From Palsa-1392 sp963819975 (GTDB lineage Bacteria; Verrucomicrobiota; Verrucomicrobiia; Chthoniobacterales; UBA10450): 64,000 nucleotides of DNA. Position 1 is the stretch's first letter; every line of letters starts with the position of its first letter. The stretch covers positions 62,001 through 126,000 of the forward strand of contig CAWFYE010000001.1 in the NCBI GenBank assembly GCA_963819975.1. The letters run 5' to 3'. The position numbers were made by a program, and so were the translations under genes. This document shows, one piece after another, positions 59,559 through 64,000 of this stretch. The notes beneath the pieces were generated by a model, which worked only from the letters and a program-made list of their open reading frames with translations, was not told the DNA's origin and searched no databases.

Positions 59559-59693
59559 GTGAAATTTCTGTCCTGCGAATTGCTATTTTAGCTTCAACGC
59601 TACTGCTCGCCGATTCCGCAAAAAAGTGTTTTGCGCAAGGAACAATGCGATCGCGCGCTCTTTTTTTTTCGCCCGAAGCCTTGAAACAACTCG

Positions 59694-61067
59694 TCACGCC
59701 TTCGCGCTTCGGTCGCGAAAGGGATCTGATCTACCGGCCAGATAGAGCCGCCACTCATCGGGGATGCCTTTGAGCGTTTGCCGCCCGCGGTCGGTAAAGT
59801 TCAGCCCTGATCCAGCGACGAGATTCTTAACCGTGCTCGAAACCACGACTTCGTCAGGGCCAGCCGCCGCGCTGACGCGTGCGGCAATGTGCACCGCAAT
59901 GCCCGCAATGTCCTTCCCCGTGAGCTCGATCTCTCCCGTGTGCAGCCCGGCCCGAATTGTCAACCCGAGAGCCCGCATCCCATCGCGAATCGCACAGGCG
60001 CACCGCACCCCACGGGCCGGCCCATCGAAAGTCGCGACGAATCCGTCGCCCGCGGTCTTGATTTCGTGACCACGAAAGCGAGCCAGCTCGTTCCGCACGA
60101 GGGCGTGATGCTCCCCCAGTAAATCGAGCCACGCGCGATCGCTCATGCTCGCCGCCCGCTCCGTCGAGCCCACAATGTCGGTGAAGAGGACTGTCGAGAG
60201 GACTCGATTCGGTTCGAAGGTGCGGCGTTCACCGGTGAGAAATTCCTCGATCTCGTCGAGCACCGCCTCCTGGTCGCCCACCCACGGGAGATGATCTTCG
60301 CCGCCCAGCTCGACGAAGCGCGCACTCGGAATCTGCGACGCGATCCAGCGCCCCTCCTCGACATGGGCGTCACGATCACCGGTACGATGCAAGATCAGGG
60401 TCGGCACCCGGATGGCCGGCAGGAGATGGCGAATATCGATCTGAGAGTTCATCCGAAGGAGGGCGACGGCCGCTCCCGGGCTGGCAGAACGACGGAGGTA
60501 TGTAGCCAAACGTCCGGCGAACGCCGGGTCATCCAGTTTGCTCGGGGCGTAGTGCGCGACATCCATCTCGCCGCCCCACTCTAGTTCCATCAGCCGATAG
60601 GTCTCCTCACGCTCCTCCGGTCTCGGCGCCCAGGGATAATCCGCACTCCAGACTCGCTTGGCGAAGGTTCCGAACGTGATCAGCGCCGTGGTGCGTTCGG
60701 GATAGGTGGCGGCGAAAAGCGCACTCATATTGCCGCCTTCGGAAAAACCAAAGACCGCGGCCCGTTCCGAGCCGACCGCGTCCATCACCGCGCGGACGTC
60801 ATCCATCCGTTCCTCCAAGGTCGGCAGTTGGTCGTTAGGGACGCGGTCGGAGAGACCGGTGCCCCGTTTGTCGAAGAGGATGAGCCGTGAAAAGGAGGCG
60901 AGCCGGCGGAGAAACGCAGCCAGGATCGGCTCTTCCCAGGCTAGCTCGACATGCGAAAGCCAGCCGGGGACATAGACAAGATCGCGGGGTCCATCGCCGA
61001 GCACCTGGTAAGCGAGGTGAACATCACCGTTGCGGGTGAATCGGGTCTTTGGCGGTGTGAATTCCAT
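59694..61067 (-). CDS. alpha/beta hydrolase fused to a class III nucleotide cyclase domain
   Basis: This 457-residue protein starts with an alpha/beta-hydrolase domain: LVYVPGWLSHVELAWEEPIL, LFDKRGTGLSDR, catalytic nucleophile Ser in FGFSEGGN, a catalytic Asp near TGDRDAHV and His in GGEDHLPWVGD. The C-terminal half is a guanylate/adenylate cyclase domain: VLFTDIVGSTERAASM with the metal Asp, GHEIKTAGDGFVATF (second Asp), VHIAARVSAAAGPDEVVVSS. A known type of fusion whose hydrolase part may sense or degrade a ligand and control cAMP formation. Confidence 0.9.
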   Translation of the reverse strand: MEFTPPKTRFTRNGDVHLAYQVLGDGPRDLVYVPGWLSHVELAWEEPILAAFLRRLASFSRLILFDKRGTGLSDRVPNDQLPTLEERMDDVRAVMDAVGSERAAVFGFSEGGNMSALFAATYPERTTALITFGTFAKRVWSADYPWAPRPEEREETYRLMELEWGGEMDVAHYAPSKLDDPAFAGRLATYLRRSASPGAAVALLRMNSQIDIRHLLPAIRVPTLILHRTGDRDAHVEEGRWIASQIPSARFVELGGEDHLPWVGDQEAVLDEIEEFLTGERRTFEPNRVLSTVLFTDIVGSTERAASMSDRAWLDLLGEHHALVRNELARFRGHEIKTAGDGFVATFDGPARGVRCACAIRDGMRALGLTIRAGLHTGEIELTGKDIAGIAVHIAARVSAAAGPDEVVVSSTVKNLVAGSGLNFTDRGRQTLKGIPDEWRLYLAGRSDPFRDRSAKA

Positions 61068-61284
61068 GAGCGCCTGCGGATCAGCGTAATCCCGCTTCCG
61101 TCTGGAGCAAAAGTAGTCTCCCGGTTCAACCCGACGCGATTATTTTAGAAGTGCGTCTCAGAAACCGAATTTTTAGGAAAGTGTGGCACAGCGCTCGCTG
61201 TATAAATGGGAAAGGGCATCTCCACGGGCTTCGCCTGTCCCTCAGTTTAGCAGCGGATATTTCCGCTGGCGCAGAGAACCTTTT

Positions 61285-62538
61285 ATGATCAATCCAACCT
61301 TATCCACGAACGTTGATGAATGCTTCGGAACCCAGCGCCGCGGAGAAAATCGCGAAAATCGCCGGGCCAGCTCACTCAGAAACCTGCGCGCGTTTCTGAT
61401 CCTGTTTGCGCTAATCGTTTCGGTGAATGCCGCTTCTGCCACAATGAAGCCGGAGCCGAGCGGCATTTACGATCTGCTCTTCGGCGCCCCCGTGACTGGC
61501 AAGATCGACCTGACCGATAACCCCTTGCTTGATAACCCAAATATCGACGGCTACCGCTACAAGGTCGGTTGGGCCAAGATCCAGCCTGACGACGCTGCCA
61601 CGTTCAAATGGGATTCGATCGATTCCGCGATCGAGATTGCGGCCGCCCATGGCAAGAAACTATGCATCAGCATCGCGGGCGGCCTTTCGGTACCGGACTG
61701 GGTCTACACGACGCCGCCGCTGGTTTACAAATACGCCATGCTCGAGACGGATTCCGACACCGGGCTCTCGATCGGCAACCAGCCGCTTCCCTGGGACACG
61801 GCCTATCTCGACAAATGGGAGGCATTTCTGGCTGCCTTTGCCGCTCGCTACGAAAACAATCCGGCCTGCTCCTACGTGGTGATGGGCGGTTTCATGGAGA
61901 CCTTTAACATGACGATCGCGGGCATTGACGCTGACTTCAACGCGATGCAAAGCCTGGCGAAAAATCCGCCCAAGGGTTATCCGGGGCTGGTCGCCAAATA
62001 CGCGGATTTCAGCGCCGCCTACATCCCTGCGGCGCAGCGAGTAATTACGAATTATAGCACCTATTTTCCTACCACTTCACTGCTCATGACGCTTTATCGG
62101 GTCGTTCCCGGCGAGCTCGGCATCACTCTCCAGGACACGGTGGCAGACTGGGGCAAAGCCACGTTTCCAGGACACGTTGGAACGATGGTTTCCGCTCTTT
62201 ACGCAACGGTGCCTCCCCACGCTCCTCCGCCCGCACCGCTGAATTATCCAAAGGGCTTTCAAATGGTCTGTCGGGCGGTCGACGATCCGGCGCGCCTCTA
62301 TCTCGATCCCGATCCCGTGCCGATGCCGCTCGACCCCATACCTCTCGAGGACGCCTTGGAACACGCCGTTTCGCTGGGAGGAAAATATGTCGAGGTCTAC
62401 GAACAGGACCTGACTCCGGAAATCTCCCAACCGGTACTCGCCGTCGAACGGGCTAAGCTCCTGGCTAATGTCGGTGACGGAAGCGGCGATCCTCCCGGGC
62501 CGCCAAAGCCGCCGACCGGTCTGCATCTGGTCTACTAA
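61285..62538 (+). CDS. secreted TIM-barrel-like protein with proline-rich C-terminus
   Basis: This 417-residue protein has a signal peptide (LRAFLILFALIVSVNAASAT) and a glycoside-hydrolase-like pattern: YRYKVGWAKIQPDDAATFKW, IDSAIEIAAAHGKKLCISIA, WEAFLAAFAARYENNPACSY and VVMGGFME, where the Glu after a short strand could be the acid/base residue. A second acidic candidate is in KYVEVYEQDLTPE. It ends in a proline-rich tail, PPGPPKPPTGLHLVY, that may join a missing domain such as fibronectin type III. Related to GH42/GH10-like proteins without a firm family. Convergent with the MscS gene. Confidence 0.7.
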   Translation: MINPTLSTNVDECFGTQRRGENRENRRASSLRNLRAFLILFALIVSVNAASATMKPEPSGIYDLLFGAPVTGKIDLTDNPLLDNPNIDGYRYKVGWAKIQPDDAATFKWDSIDSAIEIAAAHGKKLCISIAGGLSVPDWVYTTPPLVYKYAMLETDSDTGLSIGNQPLPWDTAYLDKWEAFLAAFAARYENNPACSYVVMGGFMETFNMTIAGIDADFNAMQSLAKNPPKGYPGLVAKYADFSAAYIPAAQRVITNYSTYFPTTSLLMTLYRVVPGELGITLQDTVADWGKATFPGHVGTMVSALYATVPPHAPPPAPLNYPKGFQMVCRAVDDPARLYLDPDPVPMPLDPIPLEDALEHAVSLGGKYVEVYEQDLTPEISQPVLAVERAKLLANVGDGSGDPPGPPKPPTGLHLVY

Positions 62539-64000
62539 GTATCGGGTTGATCTCGGATCGTGCCTGTCGTCTGCCGGAGAAATTCGGCCACCGAGGGGTC
62601 GATACTTTGTAAATGGAGATCGCGTTGCGGAAAGGGAATGGTAATTTCCGCCGCCGCCAGAGCCTCGGTAATTGCGACCGCAACATCGCTCTTGATCTGG
62701 AGCCATTGATCGTATTCGTCGGTCCAAAGGCGGACACTGAAGTTGAGCGAATCGGTCCCAAACTCGGTCATGAGCGTCTGCGGCGGCGGCTTCTTGGCCG
62801 CGAGCGGGTGGGTTCCAGCCACTTCGGTTAGGAGTGCGATGACGCGTCTCGGATCGGTCCCGTAAGCGACCCCGACGTTGAGTTCGATCCGGCGCTGGCG
62901 ATTCGACAAGGTCCAGTTCGTCACCTTCTCGGAAATCAATTCGGCGTTAGGCACGATCAATTCCGAGCTGTCGAAGAGCCGGATGATGCTAGCCCTAATC
63001 CCGATGCGGCGAATTACTCCAATGTCGTCCTGCACCTGGACGACGTCGCCGACGTTCACCGGGCGCTCGAAGAGCAGAACGAGCCCGGAAACGAAATTGT
63101 TCACGATGTTTTGCAAACCGAAACCGATGCCGACCCCGAGCGCGCCGGCGATGACAGTGAACTTCGTCATGTCGACCCCGAGGGCGGCGATCGCGACAAT
63201 AAATCCGAGGGACAAAACGACGTAGTGAAGCAGCGTCGAAATAGCGTAGGAAGAGCCGCGGTTAAAATGGAACCGATCGTAAATATCTTCCTCGAGCAGA
63301 AAGCGAATGAAGCGCGAGAGCAGCGCCGCGACCCAAATCGTGAGAGCGAAGGCGAGAACCGCGCCTAACGAAATGTGGAAGGATTGGAAACGGAATTCGG
63401 CCGTCACCCACGAAGTCAGCCGGGCGAGCAGCGGCTCGCGAAGCGAGAAAGCGTCGAGACTCATCAGCAGCCAGATCACGAAGGCGGCGAAAAAAATGCC
63501 ACGTGTCAGCCGTTTTTGGAGCAGTGCGCGATGACGCCGCACCACCGCGAGACCAGAGAGCGGGCGGATGTGGAGACCAAAAGAGATCAAGCCCGCGACC
63601 ACGCCGCCGGCCGCGTAGAGCAAAACCGCCAGATAGGCCGAGACGAGCGCTCCCAATGCGAGGTAATTCGCCAGCCGGAAAAAACCCAGCGCAGCAGCCA
63701 AAAAGACCACCGCAAAGAGCAATACGCCGATCCGCGCCCCGGCTCGAGTCGCCTTGTGCGACGTTGTCCCAGTGGCAAGCGCAGGCAGGCGCGTCGTGCG
63801 GATAAACCAGAGAAGGAAAATTACGCCGCCCACCATTTCCAAAAGCAGAATGAGACGAGAGAGGCCCGGCAAGGAGGCCGATAAGCGTCGGATTTGCGCG
63901 ATGATGTAGAAGACGACGAGAGCGTTCAGGATCGGGAAAAGAAGGCGGTCCAACAGCTGCCGCAGGATAATGACGATTGGCGCCAGGGTGACCGCCGCGA
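62535..64000 (-). CDS. MscS-family mechanosensitive channel (5' end beyond the window)
   Basis: At least 488 codons, of which the 5' end lies outside the window; an apparent TTG start at 63953 is internal because hydrophobic coding sequence (LAPIVIILRQ) continues upstream. Several TMs precede the MscS domain: LGVGIGFGLQNIVNNFVSGL (pore-lining TM3) then FERPVNVGDVVQVQDDIG, VIRRIGIRASIIRLFDSSEL and IVPNAELISEKVTNWTLSNR. It protects against osmotic downshock. Convergent with the upstream gene with overlapping stops. Confidence 0.93.
   Translation of the reverse strand, partial: AAVTLAPIVIILRQLLDRLLFPILNALVVFYIIAQIRRLSASLPGLSRLILLLEMVGGVIFLLWFIRTTRLPALATGTTSHKATRAGARIGVLLFAVVFLAAALGFFRLANYLALGALVSAYLAVLLYAAGGVVAGLISFGLHIRPLSGLAVVRRHRALLQKRLTRGIFFAAFVIWLLMSLDAFSLREPLLARLTSWVTAEFRFQSFHISLGAVLAFALTIWVAALLSRFIRFLLEEDIYDRFHFNRGSSYAISTLLHYVVLSLGFIVAIAALGVDMTKFTVIAGALGVGIGFGLQNIVNNFVSGLVLLFERPVNVGDVVQVQDDIGVIRRIGIRASIIRLFDSSELIVPNAELISEKVTNWTLSNRQRRIELNVGVAYGTDPRRVIALLTEVAGTHPLAAKKPPPQTLMTEFGTDSLNFSVRLWTDEYDQWLQIKSDVAVAITEALAAAEITIPFPQRDLHLQSIDPSVAEFLRQTTGTIRDQPDT

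Larger units (their letters stand above)
9578..63371. repeat. dispersed 9-mer GCCTAACGA / TCGTTAGGC, about one per 1.5 kb
   Basis: Copies of the inner 8-mer CCTAACGA (either strand) start at 9578, 9773, 11900, 12590, 14244, 14904, 15418, 16335, 16647, 18417, 20306, 22749, 25404, 28056, 28742, 28995, 29364, 30421, 30654, 31488, 31973, 32308, 32786, 33347, 34175, 36558, 36780, 39751, 40532, 40656, 41173, 42492, 43536, 44950, 46220, 47180, 48409, 52751, 53580, 55652, 56446, 60832 and 63364. All but 15418, 25404, 34175, 36780, 40656, 43536 and 60832 are full 9-mers. Both orientations are about equally frequent. About 13 further copies match 7 of 8 bases as CCTAACG. Counts are by eye. Confidence 0.85.

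Noticed and set aside
58416..59591. 391-codon plus ORF opposite the P-loop protein
   Set aside because: Antisense to a strongly recognised family.
9578..63371. CRISPR or tandem repeats as the origin of the frequent 9-mer
   Set aside because: Copies are single, spaced irregularly by hundreds to thousands of bases and lie inside genes.
63953..63953. TTG as the start of the MscS gene
   Set aside because: Hydrophobic coding sequence continues upstream to the window edge without a stop, so the gene is partial.
1..64000. tRNA or rRNA genes
   Set aside because: No segment showed a convincing cloverleaf with GGTTCRANNC or rRNA core sequence; only the SRP RNA was found.

Overview
The window looks like a piece of a GC-rich chromosome of a free-living Gram-negative bacterium, most likely from the PVC superphylum and plausibly a soil Verrucomicrobium. 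This assignment is inferred from gene content (a CADD-type p-aminobenzoate synthase, a C30-type carotenoid operon, LptF/G- and LolA-type envelope proteins, many secreted and lipoprotein genes) and was not tested by any search.

Region 1 (1-3.2 kb) is an accessory scar. It holds the end of a BPSL0067-like amidase gene interrupted by an in-frame stop, a lipoprotein gene that overlaps it (a possible effector/immunity pair), the 3' remnant of an IS3-family transposase, an intact REP-associated tyrosine transposase (RAYT) flanked by 23-nt inverted repeats and a 30-nt tandem repeat, and the 3' remnant of an IS110-family transposase.

Region 2 (2.6-8.6 kb) is an array of integron gene cassettes without an integrase in view (CALIN type). 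Six attC-like imperfect palindromes of about 100-124 bp run on the + strand (3187-7195). The cargo consists of lipoproteins, a small conserved hypothetical, a frameshifted membrane protein, a glyoxalase/VOC protein, a secreted glucanase-like jelly-roll protein, a DUF3828-like protein and an SDR oxidoreductase. The last two cassettes (7312-8579) are inverted; one encodes an AbiGi-like protein, and a TATAAT box sits just upstream of it.

Region 3 (8.9-24 kb) is core chromosome: coaE-rho-rnd, the small SRP RNA (ffs), a MoeB-rhodanese fusion, a LysM lipoprotein, an MBL hydrolase, a 1,564-residue FecR-domain repeat protein, an ArnT-like glycosyltransferase and a transglutaminase-like protease. Region 4 (24-36 kb) holds an LptF/G permease, a vanadium haloperoxidase next to a flavin halogenase-like enzyme, a lipoprotein, an MMPL exporter, a LolA-like carrier, a TIGR04283-type glycosyltransferase, the CADD protein, and a mercuric-reductase-like flavoprotein with a TVP38 membrane protein. 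Region 5 (36-43 kb) is a five-gene, minus-strand carotenoid operon whose genes overlap by 4 nt: two CrtI/CrtN-type desaturases, an aldehyde dehydrogenase, an acyltransferase and a glycosyltransferase-GNAT fusion. It would make a glycosylated, acylated apocarotenoid acid. Region 6 (43-64 kb) is housekeeping and envelope functions: YggS, RdgB, ExbB-ExbD-TonB-ExbD, HtrA, KamA-type radical SAM, a GTPase, a hydrolase-cyclase fusion and an MscS channel.

The most unusual signal is not a gene. The 9-mer GCCTAACGA (reverse TCGTTAGGC) is scattered about once per 1.5 kb through the core part of the window (about 36 exact copies, about 43 copies of the inner 8-mer), on both strands, inside conserved genes and in gaps. 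It is absent from the first 3 kb. Its density resembles the uptake sequences of Pasteurellaceae and Neisseriaceae, and it is identical to the R' core box of the attC sites in the cassette array.
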